Positions 1 through 7,516 of a DNA stretch of 64,000 nt are shown piece after piece (position 1 is the stretch's first letter; each line of letters begins with the position of its first letter). The stretch is from NCBI RefSeq assembly GCF_015477805.1, contig NZ_JADLQL010000001.1, positions 1,054,001-1,118,000 of the forward strand, in the 5' to 3' direction. Both the position numbers and the translations under genes were made by a program. Source of the DNA: Nocardia flavorosea. Lineage in GTDB: Bacteria > Actinomycetota > Actinomycetes > Mycobacteriales > Mycobacteriaceae. Below the pieces are notes generated by a model that was not told the DNA's origin, did not search any database, and saw only the letters and a program-made list of their open reading frames with translations.

Positions 1-385
1 TCTCGCGTTCCACCGACAGCCGCGCGCGCCGGCGCAGGGCCCGCATGCGCGCGGTGATCTCCTTGATCTCGAACGGTTTGGTGACGAAATCGTCGGCGCC
101 GGCCTCCAGGGCGGCCACCACGTCGTGGGTATCGTCGCGCGCGCTCACCACGATGATCGGCACATCGTGGTCGCGGCGGATCTCCCGGATGCAGGTGAAT
201 CCGTCCATTCCGCCGAGCATCAGATCGACGATCATCACATCGGGTACGCCGATCGTCCGCAGATGGGTGAGCGCGGCCTCGGCTTCCTCGGCCTCGGCGA
301 CGTCGTAGCCTTCGTCCTCCATGGCCAGGCGTAAAGCACCCCGGACCCGGTCGTCGTCTTCCACGATCATCAGGTTCGCGCTCAA
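1..385 (-). CDS. OmpR-type response regulator, receiver domain (3' end outside window)
   Basis: Two-component response regulator; only the N-terminal receiver domain lies in the window. The acidic pocket is E9/D10/D11, the phospho-acceptor is D54 in a VDLMLGGMDGF context, and the conserved switch Ser81 and Lys103 (VTKPFE) are present. This is the full set expected of a phosphorylatable receiver of the OmpR/PhoB type; the DNA-binding domain would lie beyond position 1. The start chosen is TTG at 385 because AAGGGA lies 7 bases upstream; an in-frame ATG at 370 has no good RBS. Its cognate kinase is not visible. The gene reads towards the window edge and is the last of a run of minus-strand genes. 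Closest type by eye is CseB/AfsQ1-like, but the effector domain is needed to say more. Confidence 0.88.
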   Translation of the reverse strand, partial: MSANLMIVEDDDRVRGALRLAMEDEGYDVAEAEEAEAALTHLRTIGVPDVMIVDLMLGGMDGFTCIREIRRDHDVPIIVVSARDDTHDVVAALEAGADDFVTKPFEIKEITARMRALRRRARLSVERE

Positions 386-545
386 TTTTCAATCCCTTGC
401 AGACGCACGTGGCGTGCCGCGGCGCGGGTTTCGCATCCCCAAACCGACGCGACAGCCCGCTACTCAGCTTACTCGAGCAACCTTCCGGTTATACGAGTAG
501 CCGCAATGCCTGCGAAGTAAACCCCCGAAGTGAAATGACTCACTG

Positions 546-851
546 TCAGATGTCGTGCGCATGCTCCAGGCGGAAGAAGTTACTCGGCGTTCCGTCGGCG
601 CGAAGTTCCTGGTAACGAAAGCTCAGCTTGCGCGCGTCGAAGCTGGCGAACCAGTCGGTCCAGCTGACCGGCTGGAGCACCGCGCCGCCGTAGTGCGGGA
701 AGTCCAGGCGCAGGACTCCCACCTCTCCGTCGTACTGACTGCCGGGCGTCGTCGCCGGATTGGCACCGCGCCGCTGGGCCCACTGGCGGATGATCTCATG
801 ATTCGTGGTGACCATGGTTGTTCCGGGAGCGGCGGAAAGGCCACCCTTCAT
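546..851 (-). CDS. Small conserved hypothetical protein (101 aa)
   Basis: Unknown function. After a short N-terminus the protein shows the layout TNHEIIRQWAQRRGANPA, then GVLRLDFP, then a tryptophan-rich WTDWFASFD segment and a C-terminal SNFFRLEHA. This resembles a family of about 80-100 aa soluble proteins scattered through bacteria, sometimes mislabelled as glucan-branching enzymes; no catalytic motif is evident. The ATG at 851 is preceded by AAGGAGG at 6-base spacing, far better than the inner ATG at 815. It stands alone between the PP2C gene and the response regulator, with over 150 bases on both sides, so it probably has its own promoter. Confidence 0.7.
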   Translation of the reverse strand: MKGGLSAAPGTTMVTTNHEIIRQWAQRRGANPATTPGSQYDGEVGVLRLDFPHYGGAVLQPVSWTDWFASFDARKLSFRYQELRADGTPSNFFRLEHAHDI

Positions 852-1063
852 GACGAACCTCCTTGCGGTAGGTGCGTACGTGCTCACCGTGCGACCCTCG
901 TGGCCACACCGGCTTTCCGGACTTGTACCCGGCTTCGCACTTTTGCAAACACAGCGGACAGGCAAATGTCCTGTGTGTCCGCACCGTCGAACCGACGGTG
1001 AACGGCGCCCGATACCGGCTCCCCCGCGGATTTGCCACAGATTCGCCGAGGCCGGGAAACCGA

Positions 1064-2173
1064 TCACCTGCCGCCGGAAATCGGGGCCAGAGCCACCGTG
1101 ATGTTATCGCTGCCGCCACAGACGACCGCATAGTCGACCAGCGCCCGCGCGCCGTCGCTCGTCGGCATCCCGAGCGCGCGCTGCGCCAGCTCGATCGGCC
1201 CGGGTAGATAGTTCCACAGACCGTCGGTGCACAGCAGCAGCGAACCCGGACCGTCCACGTAATAGGACCGGATGCTATCTCCCGACCAGGGCTGCTGCCC
1301 GGCGTCCGCGCCGAGCCAGCGCATCAGGGTATGCGCCCGCGGATCGGCCATGGCGGCCTGCTCGTCCATGGCACCCGCTTCGATCAGCGTCTGCGCCCAC
1401 GAATCGTCGACCGTCAGTTTCTGCGGCCCGGTGAGCGGGCCGGCGTGCCCCGGACGCGCCGGCTGATCCGAAACCCGGTCTCCGGCGGCCAGCCAATAGG
1501 CACGGCTGTCGCCGATATTCGATACGGTCACCGAAACCCGGCCGTCGGCCTCGGTGCGCACGATCGCCGAAACATAGGTGCACGACGGCGCATCCCCGTC
1601 CGGCCCGACCAGATTGCGTACCGCCTCCGATGCCGCCGCCATGCCCGCGGCCGTCGCCTCCTCGGCCGTCCGGTGCTCGGCGAGCGCGGTCAGGCAGGCA
1701 TCCACCCCGGTGCGAGCGGCGGTCCCGGAGGCGGCCTGCGGATCCGGCGAGGACGAAACACCGTCGCACACCACCAGTACGAGAGTCTCCGGTTGCCCGC
1801 TGTCGTCGGGAACCACCGCGGCGGCCACCGCGTCCTCGTTGCGTGCGTGCACGATACCGCGGTCGGTTACCAGACCGGCAATTCCGAGATCCGCCTCGAA
1901 CCGGTCCTGAACTCGATGCGGATGATCGCAACCGGGACAGCGCGGCCCGCGCCCCTGAGTTCCGCAGTGCACGCAGACCACATCGGACAGACCGTCGTCC
2001 GGCAACGCCACCCGGTGGATCCCCGGGGCGAGAGCCTGCCGCGGCACGGTCCGCTCCGCGGCGGCGGCCCGGCGGCGAGTGTCCAAGGTGTCGCGGACCG
2101 CCGGCATGGGTTCGGTCACCGCGTCGAGGATGTCACCGGGTTCGGCGCCCCCGGCATTCGTCTCCCGGTTCAT
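1064..2173 (-). CDS. PP2C-family Ser/Thr protein phosphatase with N-terminal zinc ribbon
   Basis: Metal-dependent PP2C phosphatase of 369 aa. Visible motifs in order: RNEDA at 111-115, metal-binding CDGVSSS at 136-142, GDSRAYW at 221-227, CTDGLW at 315-320 and GGSDNITV at 353-360, which together supply the usual aspartates for the two-metal centre. Ahead of the catalytic domain are two CxxC pairs (C67/C70 and C79/C82), a small zinc ribbon common in actinobacterial PP2Cs that sit beside FHA/vWA proteins and Ser/Thr kinases. No transmembrane segment is seen, so it is probably cytosolic. In related genomes such genes lie next to a kinase; here none is adjacent, so its substrate cannot be inferred. 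ATG at 2173 has only a weak RBS, and the first 60 residues look disordered. Confidence 0.88.
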   Translation of the reverse strand: MNRETNAGGAEPGDILDAVTEPMPAVRDTLDTRRRAAAAERTVPRQALAPGIHRVALPDDGLSDVVCVHCGTQGRGPRCPGCDHPHRVQDRFEADLGIAGLVTDRGIVHARNEDAVAAAVVPDDSGQPETLVLVVCDGVSSSPDPQAASGTAARTGVDACLTALAEHRTAEEATAAGMAAASEAVRNLVGPDGDAPSCTYVSAIVRTEADGRVSVTVSNIGDSRAYWLAAGDRVSDQPARPGHAGPLTGPQKLTVDDSWAQTLIEAGAMDEQAAMADPRAHTLMRWLGADAGQQPWSGDSIRSYYVDGPGSLLLCTDGLWNYLPGPIELAQRALGMPTSDGARALVDYAVVCGGSDNITVALAPISGGR

Positions 2174-2305
2174 CCGGTCACCGCACTCTCGAGTAGATCC
2201 CGGCGCCCCCCGACCCGGATACCGCGAGTCCGCACACCGCCCCCTTCGTTCGACCCGTTGCGTTCTGACGATCGAAGATAGTACGCGGTGGCCGGGTGAG
2301 CGCGT

Positions 2306-3679
2306 TCATCCACGCTCCCCAACCGCGCGTACGGCTTTGCGGGCCGCAACCAGCACGGGATCCCAGACCGGCGAGAACGGCGGGGCATACCCCAGATCGA
2401 GTGTGGTCAGCTGCGCCACAGTCATCCCCGCGGTCAACGCGACCGCCGCGATATCGACCCGTTTGCCGGCGCCTTCCCGGCCGACGATCTGCACGCCGAG
2501 CAGCCGTCCGGTGAGACGTTCGGCCAGCATCTTGACCGTCATCGGTGCCGGGTCCGGGTAATAACCGGCGCGGCTGGTGGATTCGATCGTCGCCGTCACG
2601 TACTGCAGACCGGCGTCCCGGGCATCCTTCTCCCGCAACCCGGTTCGCGCCACCTCGAGATCGCAGACCTTGCTGACGGCGGTGCCGACCACACCGGGAA
2701 ATGTCGCATAGCCGCCACCGATATTGGCACCGATGATCTGACCGTGCTTGTTGGCGTGGGTGCCCAGCGGGATATGGCGGCGCATACCCGAGACGAGGTC
2801 GAGCACCTCGACACAGTCACCCCCCGCCCAGATGTTGTCGTGCCCGATGACCTGCATCGCGGAATCGGTCAGAATCCCGCCGTAGCCGCCGATCGGTAGC
2901 CCGGCCGCACGGGCCAGTTCGGTCTCCGGGGCGACCCCGATCCCGAGCACCACCACGTCCGCAGGGTATTCGGTACTACCCGCTACCACGGCGCGGGCCC
3001 GGCCGTCGGCGCCGGTGCGGATCGCGGTGATCTCGCGGCCGCCGGCCACCACGATGTCCATTCCGCCCAATGCTTCGCGCACCAGGGCGCCCATATCGGG
3101 ATCGAGCGTAGACATCGGTTCGGCCCCGCGGTGCACGATCGTGACCTCGAAACCGCGGCGAATCAATGCCTCCGCCATCTCGACCCCGATATATCCCGCA
3201 CCGGCCACCACGGCTCGACGTCCCCCGGTGGCGGCCAGGGTCGCGATGAGCGCCTCACCGTCGTCGAGTGTCTGCACTCCGTGCACACCGGGCGCATCGA
3301 CACCGGGCAACGGCGGACGGATGGGTCGCGCGCCGGTCGCGAGCACCAGTTGGTCGTAGCCCGTCCATGTTTCGGCACCGGTCGCCAGATCGCGGCTGCG
3401 CACCCGGTCGCCGGCGATATCGAGTTCGACGACTTCGCTGCGCAATCGCACGTCGATCGCCCGCGCGCGGTGCTCGGCCGGGGTGCGAGCGATCAGCTGA
3501 TCCCTGTTGCCGACCTGCCCGCCGACCCAGTAGGGAATCCCGCAGGCGGAGTAGGAGGTGAAATGCCCGCGTTCGAAGACCACGATCTCCAGGTCGCCGG
3601 CCTCCCGGTACCGGCGTGCCTGCGCGGCCGCCGACATACCGGCCGCGTCACCGCCGACGATCACCAACCGCTCGGTCAT
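2306..3679 (-). CDS. FAD/NAD(P)-dependent disulfide oxidoreductase, CoA-disulfide-reductase-like
   Basis: Flavoprotein of 457 aa. N-terminal FAD-binding GGDAAG (9-14), a single redox cysteine C45 in the segment SYSACGIPYWVGG, a second dinucleotide fold GAGYIGVE around 160-167 for NAD(P)H, and a C-terminal FAD contact NIWAGGDCVEV. One active-site cysteine near residue 43-45, instead of a CxxxxC pair, is typical of CoA-disulfide reductases, NADH oxidases and peroxidases. The dimerisation domain follows (residues ~330-450). In mycolic-acid bacteria mycothiol also carries thiol redox, so the substrate (CoA disulfide, persulfide or other) is uncertain. ATG at 3679 starts the protein directly at the FAD motif. 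It is transcribed away from the EthA-like gene's end and ends about 130 bases before the PP2C start. Confidence 0.87.
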   Translation of the reverse strand: MTERLVIVGGDAAGMSAAAQARRYREAGDLEIVVFERGHFTSYSACGIPYWVGGQVGNRDQLIARTPAEHRARAIDVRLRSEVVELDIAGDRVRSRDLATGAETWTGYDQLVLATGARPIRPPLPGVDAPGVHGVQTLDDGEALIATLAATGGRRAVVAGAGYIGVEMAEALIRRGFEVTIVHRGAEPMSTLDPDMGALVREALGGMDIVVAGGREITAIRTGADGRARAVVAGSTEYPADVVVLGIGVAPETELARAAGLPIGGYGGILTDSAMQVIGHDNIWAGGDCVEVLDLVSGMRRHIPLGTHANKHGQIIGANIGGGYATFPGVVGTAVSKVCDLEVARTGLREKDARDAGLQYVTATIESTSRAGYYPDPAPMTVKMLAERLTGRLLGVQIVGREGAGKRVDIAAVALTAGMTVAQLTTLDLGYAPPFSPVWDPVLVAARKAVRAVGERG

Positions 3680-3773
3680 ACGACCAACCTACCCAGTCGG
3701 TCACGGTCCGCCGCGCTGCCACCTGCGACCGCGCAGCCCCTGCTGCCCCCGCGCTCAGGCGGGACAGCACCGA

Positions 3774-5294
3774 TCAGCGGGAGCCGGTGCCGGCCGTGCG
3801 TGCCGGGCGGCGCGCACCGGCACTCGACCGGCCGGCACTGTCGGTGAAGGTCAGGATGCCGTCCTCGATCGGGCTCTTACGCAGGTAGGAACGGTCCCGG
3901 AAATAGCTGTTGACCACCTTCCACGGTCCGCCGGTGCCCTGACGCGGCATCACCGCGTCACCGCGCTGGATATAGCCGGAACTGAGCGCACCACCCATCA
4001 CCGAGACCTCGGAGCGGTCGCTGTCGCGCGCAGTCACCACGAACCGTGTGTAGCCGCGTTCCCGCATCCGGTTGAGCACCTTGCAGAAGTATTCCGCGGC
4101 GAGATCAGCTTTCAGGGTCCACGAGGCGTTGGTGTATCCGAGAACCATCAGCGCGTTCGGTACACCGTCGAGCAGCGCCCCCTTGTACATGACCCGTTCC
4201 CGCGTCACCACCGGTTCGCCGTCGACTTCCAGGGTGACCCCGCCCAGGATCTGGATGGTCAGGCCGGTGGCGGTGACGACGATATCGGCGTCTATTTCCT
4301 CGCCCGAGGAGAGCCGGATGCCGTTCTCGGTGAACGTGTCGATGGTGTCGGTGCGAATCGATGCCTGCCCGCGGCGCAGCGCCTTGAACAGGTCGCCGTC
4401 GGGTACCACGCACAGCCGCTGATCCCACGGCGCGTAGTCGGGGCTGAAATGCCGCATATCGATATCGGATCCCACCGCCGACCGGACCCAGTTCAGGAAC
4501 ATTTTCCGGGCCAAGGCCGGTTGCCTGCGCGAGAGCTGGTAGCTGGCCTGCTGGACGGCGATATTGCGTGCGCGGCCGACTCGGTAGGTGAGGCCGGCCG
4601 GGGATTTGACCTTCGTGAGACCGACCGCGACCGGGTCGTCGGCCGGGATCGAGGCAATATAGGTGGGCGAACGCTGCAGCATCGTCACGTGTGCGGCCGT
4701 GGCGACCATCGACGGCACCAGCGTGATGGCGGTGGCCCCGCTGCCGATCACCACGACCTTCTTCCCCCGGTAGTCGAGATCTTCGGGCCAGTGCTGGGGA
4801 TGGACGATCCGCCCGGTGAAGTTCTCCTCCCCGGGGAACGACGGCCGGTAGCCCTTGTCGTAGTCGTAGTAGCCGGTACAGCCGACCAGGAAACTGCCGG
4901 TCCACAATTCCTCGGCACCGGTCGCTTCTTCGACGACCCGGACGGTCCAGCGGTTGTCCGCACCGGACCAGCTCGCCGAAACCACTTTCCGGCCGAAGTT
5001 GATATGCGGGGTGACTCCGTACTCGGCGGCGGTTTCCTCGATATAGCGGCGGATCCCGGCGCCGTCGGCGAGCATCTTCGTTCCGCGCCAGGGCCGGAAA
5101 CCGTAGCCGAAGGAGTACATATCGGAGTCCGAGCGGATTCCGGGGTATCGGAAGAGGTCCCAGGTTCCGCCGATGGCGGTGCGCCGTTCCAGGATCGCGT
5201 AGCTGCGCCCGGTGCTCTCCTTCTCCAGGTGACAGGCCACATCGATACCGGACAGACCGGCTCCGATGATCAGTACGTCGACATGCCGCGTCAT
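3774..5294 (-). CDS. FAD-containing monooxygenase, EthA-like Baeyer-Villiger type
   Basis: Flavin monooxygenase of 506 aa. The FAD-binding GAGLSG is at 11-16, the Baeyer-Villiger fingerprint FxGxxxHxxxWP occupies 159-170 (FTGRIVHPQHWP), and the NADPH-binding GSGATA is at 184-189. Length and overall sequence match mycobacterial EthA, which oxidises ketones and activates thioamide prodrugs such as ethionamide. No EthR-type TetR repressor lies next to it, unlike in Mycobacterium tuberculosis. ATG at 5294 is supported by GAGG six bases upstream; an upstream in-frame extension to 5423 has no family similarity. The C-terminal 25 residues are Arg/Ala/Ser-rich and probably disordered. The substrate cannot be told from sequence. 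Confidence 0.9.
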   Translation of the reverse strand: MTRHVDVLIIGAGLSGIDVACHLEKESTGRSYAILERRTAIGGTWDLFRYPGIRSDSDMYSFGYGFRPWRGTKMLADGAGIRRYIEETAAEYGVTPHINFGRKVVSASWSGADNRWTVRVVEEATGAEELWTGSFLVGCTGYYDYDKGYRPSFPGEENFTGRIVHPQHWPEDLDYRGKKVVVIGSGATAITLVPSMVATAAHVTMLQRSPTYIASIPADDPVAVGLTKVKSPAGLTYRVGRARNIAVQQASYQLSRRQPALARKMFLNWVRSAVGSDIDMRHFSPDYAPWDQRLCVVPDGDLFKALRRGQASIRTDTIDTFTENGIRLSSGEEIDADIVVTATGLTIQILGGVTLEVDGEPVVTRERVMYKGALLDGVPNALMVLGYTNASWTLKADLAAEYFCKVLNRMRERGYTRFVVTARDSDRSEVSVMGGALSSGYIQRGDAVMPRQGTGGPWKVVNSYFRDRSYLRKSPIEDGILTFTDSAGRSSAGARRPARTAGTGSR

Positions 5295-5353
5295 TGCGTT
5301 CCTCGTCTGCTCGTGCCGGGTTCGCCGTCGAGCACGACAGACGCACCTTTTAC

Positions 5354-5394
5354 CTGTAACCGACAGTATCTTATATCGCGGCCGGTTCGGGCGC
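5354..5394 (-). promoter_or_regulatory. Putative promoter and small palindrome upstream of the EthA-like gene
   Basis: On the minus strand a TATAAGATACT stretch (near 5368-5378) offers a TANNNT-type -10 box. Just downstream, at 5354-5366, lies the inverted repeat CTGT-N5-ACAG. The arrangement would suit a repressor site overlapping the start of transcription, but the arms are short and the call rests on inspection only. The bases from 5395 to 5499 are AT-richer and hold no gene. Confidence 0.3.
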
Positions 5395-5499
5395 GACCCG
5401 TCGAAGCGCCGCAGGGCCGACATACCCCGCCCCGCCTTTTAACGTGATATTCACCTCAATTTTTCTTTTCTTCTATGGACATCGCCGCCGGCATCCTGC

Positions 5500-6381
5500 T
5501 CACCGGAATTCGGCGATGACCGGCGCGAAGGTATCCATATCGGGTTCGAGCACGGTGATATAGCCGAACCCGAACCGCTCCCGATTCGCCCGTAGCCGGT
5601 CGGCGATCTCCCGGGGACCGCCCAGCAGCACCGTGGGCAGTTCGTCCACCGCGGCCAGCACCTCGGGCGCCACGGCCGAGGCGTACCTGTCGAGGAATTC
5701 GGCGCGCTTGCCGGCGGGCACCACCGACTGGACCAGGATGTTCAACTCCACCTCGGCGGCACGCTCCCCCAGCGCGGCCCGGACGAAACCGACCCGTTCA
5801 TCGATTTCCGCCGGTCCGGCCAACCGCAGCCCGCCGGCGGTCGTGGCGGCGGCGCCGGTCAGCGCGACGACGGAGGCGTAGCGAGCGGCGAGGGTGAGCA
5901 TCCGGTCGCCCCAGCCGCCGATGAGCAGTGGCGGGCCACCCGGCCGCGCGGGCTGCGGCCCGAAGCCGGGATCGGCGAACAGATCGCGCAGCGTTCGCAC
6001 AGTCTGCTCGACATACTCGACTCGGCTCGCCCCGCTGCCGAAAGGGATACCGGCGGTATCGAATTCGGCACGCACATAACCCGCGCCCAGCCCCAGTTCC
6101 AGCCTGCCCTGGACGAAGCGATCCGTTCCGGCGACCTCCCGGGCCAGTAGCACGGGATTGTAGAAGGGCACGTTGAGAACGAAGGTGTTCAACCGCACTC
6201 GTTCGGTGTTCTCGGCGGCCAGTACCAGGGCGGGAAACGGCGGCGCCATGCCGAGATGGTCGGCTACGCCGATCACGTCGTAACCCAGTTGCTCGGCCCG
6301 CCGGCATTTGTGTACCCATTCGTCGCGGGAATGCGGCACGACCATGTTGACGCCGAACCGGAAGTCTGTCGGTGAACTCAT
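5500..6381 (-). CDS. LLM-class (luciferase-like) F420-dependent oxidoreductase
   Basis: Single-domain luciferase-like TIM barrel of 293 aa. Recognisable family blocks are the N-terminal FGVNMVVP and RAEQLGYDVIGVADHL, the barrel segment LELGLGAGYVRAEFDTAGIPF, and a C-terminal IADRLRANRERFGFGYITV. Actinobacterial members with this layout mostly use coenzyme F420 rather than FMN to reduce or oxidise small substrates, which I infer by family. ATG at 6381 begins just before the first strand; an AGAAGG lies only one base before it, so a slightly later start is possible. It is on the same strand as the EthA-like gene, with 205 bases between, and divergent from the lipoprotein gene at 6489 (107-base shared promoter region). 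Confidence 0.85.
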   Translation of the reverse strand: MSSPTDFRFGVNMVVPHSRDEWVHKCRRAEQLGYDVIGVADHLGMAPPFPALVLAAENTERVRLNTFVLNVPFYNPVLLAREVAGTDRFVQGRLELGLGAGYVRAEFDTAGIPFGSGASRVEYVEQTVRTLRDLFADPGFGPQPARPGGPPLLIGGWGDRMLTLAARYASVVALTGAAATTAGGLRLAGPAEIDERVGFVRAALGERAAEVELNILVQSVVPAGKRAEFLDRYASAVAPEVLAAVDELPTVLLGGPREIADRLRANRERFGFGYITVLEPDMDTFAPVIAEFR

Positions 6382-6488
6382 ACCTTCTGCATACCCGCAC
6401 GGCTTCGCCCCGGCGAGCCACCGGACATAGGGTGGGTACTCGTCCCGGGCAGGCGCGGCGCCGGTCCGAGCCACCAGGAGGATTGTCG

Positions 6489-6797
6489 ATGAATGCCACG
6501 AAAACCCGGTACGGGCTGTTGATCGCGGCCGCCACGCTCGCACTGGCCGGGTGCACCGAGATCGAGCAGGCGTTGAACAAGGGCGGCGATACACCTTGCC
6601 GCGAGTACATCGCGCAGGATCCGGAAACCAAACGGGTCACCATCACCAAATTCCTCGAGGAACAGCGCGGGCAGGCACCGACCGGCACCAATGTGGACCT
6701 GTCCATGGCGGCCGTCGACGGTTTGTGCACCGTTCAGGCCAATGCCGACACCCCCATCGAACGGGCCGATCTGGCCGGTATCTTCATCCGGAAATAG
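6489..6797 (+). CDS. Small secreted lipoprotein, HdeA-like
   Basis: 102-aa protein with a lipoprotein signal: basic MNATKTRYG, hydrophobic LLIAAATLA, lipobox LAGC with the lipidated cysteine at 22. The mature part carries two further cysteines, C37 and C80, that could form one disulfide, in a pattern (CREYIAQD ... VDGLC) reminiscent of the acid-stress chaperone HdeA family seen as small lipoproteins in Nocardia and mycobacteria. Function is inferred only from that resemblance. The ATG at 6489 has an excellent AGGAGG seven bases upstream. It is transcribed alone, divergent from the LLM oxidoreductase. Confidence 0.72.
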   Translation: MNATKTRYGLLIAAATLALAGCTEIEQALNKGGDTPCREYIAQDPETKRVTITKFLEEQRGQAPTGTNVDLSMAAVDGLCTVQANADTPIERADLAGIFIRK

Positions 6798-7050
6798 CAC
6801 GCCTGCCACTGCGGTTTCCCTTGCCGACACCGGACGAGCGGGCTTCCGGCCGCCTCCGCGCCGCCACCTGCCCTATACCACAAGCCTTTTCGCCAGGCCA
6901 TTGACACCCACTCGCCTCCGCCGACGTGATACGCAAGAATGTGTTCGCAAAAGTGCTGGCGAAGTAGCGATCCGGATACCGGGCGGTGGCGAGCGGAATC
7001 GGTGCGCCCGGCCGGTGCCGGCACCGGAACCCAGTTGCAAGGAGCGCGGA

Positions 7051-7110
7051 ATGTTTCATCGGATCGGATCGGTAGCGCCGCGGTGCCGCAGCGCGGCGCG
7101 GAGTTCCTGA
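7051..7110 (+). CDS. Putative 19-codon leader ORF upstream of the DUF779 gene
   Basis: A 19-codon ORF beginning with ATG at 7051 and preceded by AAGGAG at good spacing, a much better RBS than that of the gene behind it. It ends in TGA whose last base is the A of the next gene's ATG (TGATG at 7108-7112), so ribosomes finishing it could restart on the DUF779 gene. The peptide is Arg/Ser-rich with one cysteine (MFHRIGSVAPRCRSAARSS). It may be a translational coupler or an attenuating leader peptide; there is no evidence yet that it is made. Confidence 0.45.
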   Translation: MFHRIGSVAPRCRSAARSS

Positions 7111-7502
7111 TGGCGTATCGCAGCGACCGCGTAGCGGTGACCGACAGAGCCCGCAACGCGTTACGCGAATTGATCGAACAGCACGGCCCCATCCTGCTCT
7201 ACCTGCGCCGTCACGACGCGGGCGAACCAGCGCCCGACTGGCTGCCCATCCGCGATTTCCGGGCGGCTACGGGCGATACTCTCTTCGGCCGGCTGGCCTG
7301 GCATACCGAACTGTGGATGAGCGAGCAGGCCTACGAGCATTTCGAACGCGATCACCTGACCGTGGACGTCCCCGCCGACGCCGGGCCACCGGCCGGTGGT
7401 GACGAACCCGCGGCGGATACCGCGGTGTTCCTGCTGCGCGCCCGCCGGCTCAGCGCCGCCGAGAACGCCGCCTTCGAAGCTCGCAAACGTAGCCGGGGCT
7501 GA
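7110..7502 (+). CDS. DUF779-like protein lacking the cysteine motif
   Basis: 130-aa protein that aligns by eye with DUF779, a small family almost always encoded beside aldehyde dehydrogenases. Shared blocks are RVAVT near the start, EQHGPILL, the ATGDTLFG turn, WMSEQAYEHFERDHLTVDV, and FLLRARRLS near the end. The CCDG-type cysteine motif that usual family members carry after 'GP' is replaced by RRHDAGEPAPDW, so any metal or redox role is probably lost or changed. The C-terminus also has about 20 extra charged residues. The start at 7110 has a weak GGAG six bases upstream and overlaps the stop of the leader ORF. It is convergent with gabD2, 14 bases away, which preserves the family's usual partnership. 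Confidence 0.72.
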   Translation: MAYRSDRVAVTDRARNALRELIEQHGPILLYLRRHDAGEPAPDWLPIRDFRAATGDTLFGRLAWHTELWMSEQAYEHFERDHLTVDVPADAGPPAGGDEPAADTAVFLLRARRLSAAENAAFEARKRSRG

Positions 7503-7516
7503 ACCGCTCGCGGTGA

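Noticed and set aside
3558..5447. 629-codon plus-strand frame opposite the EthA-like gene
   Set aside because: Antisense shadow; the minus strand carries all monooxygenase motifs.
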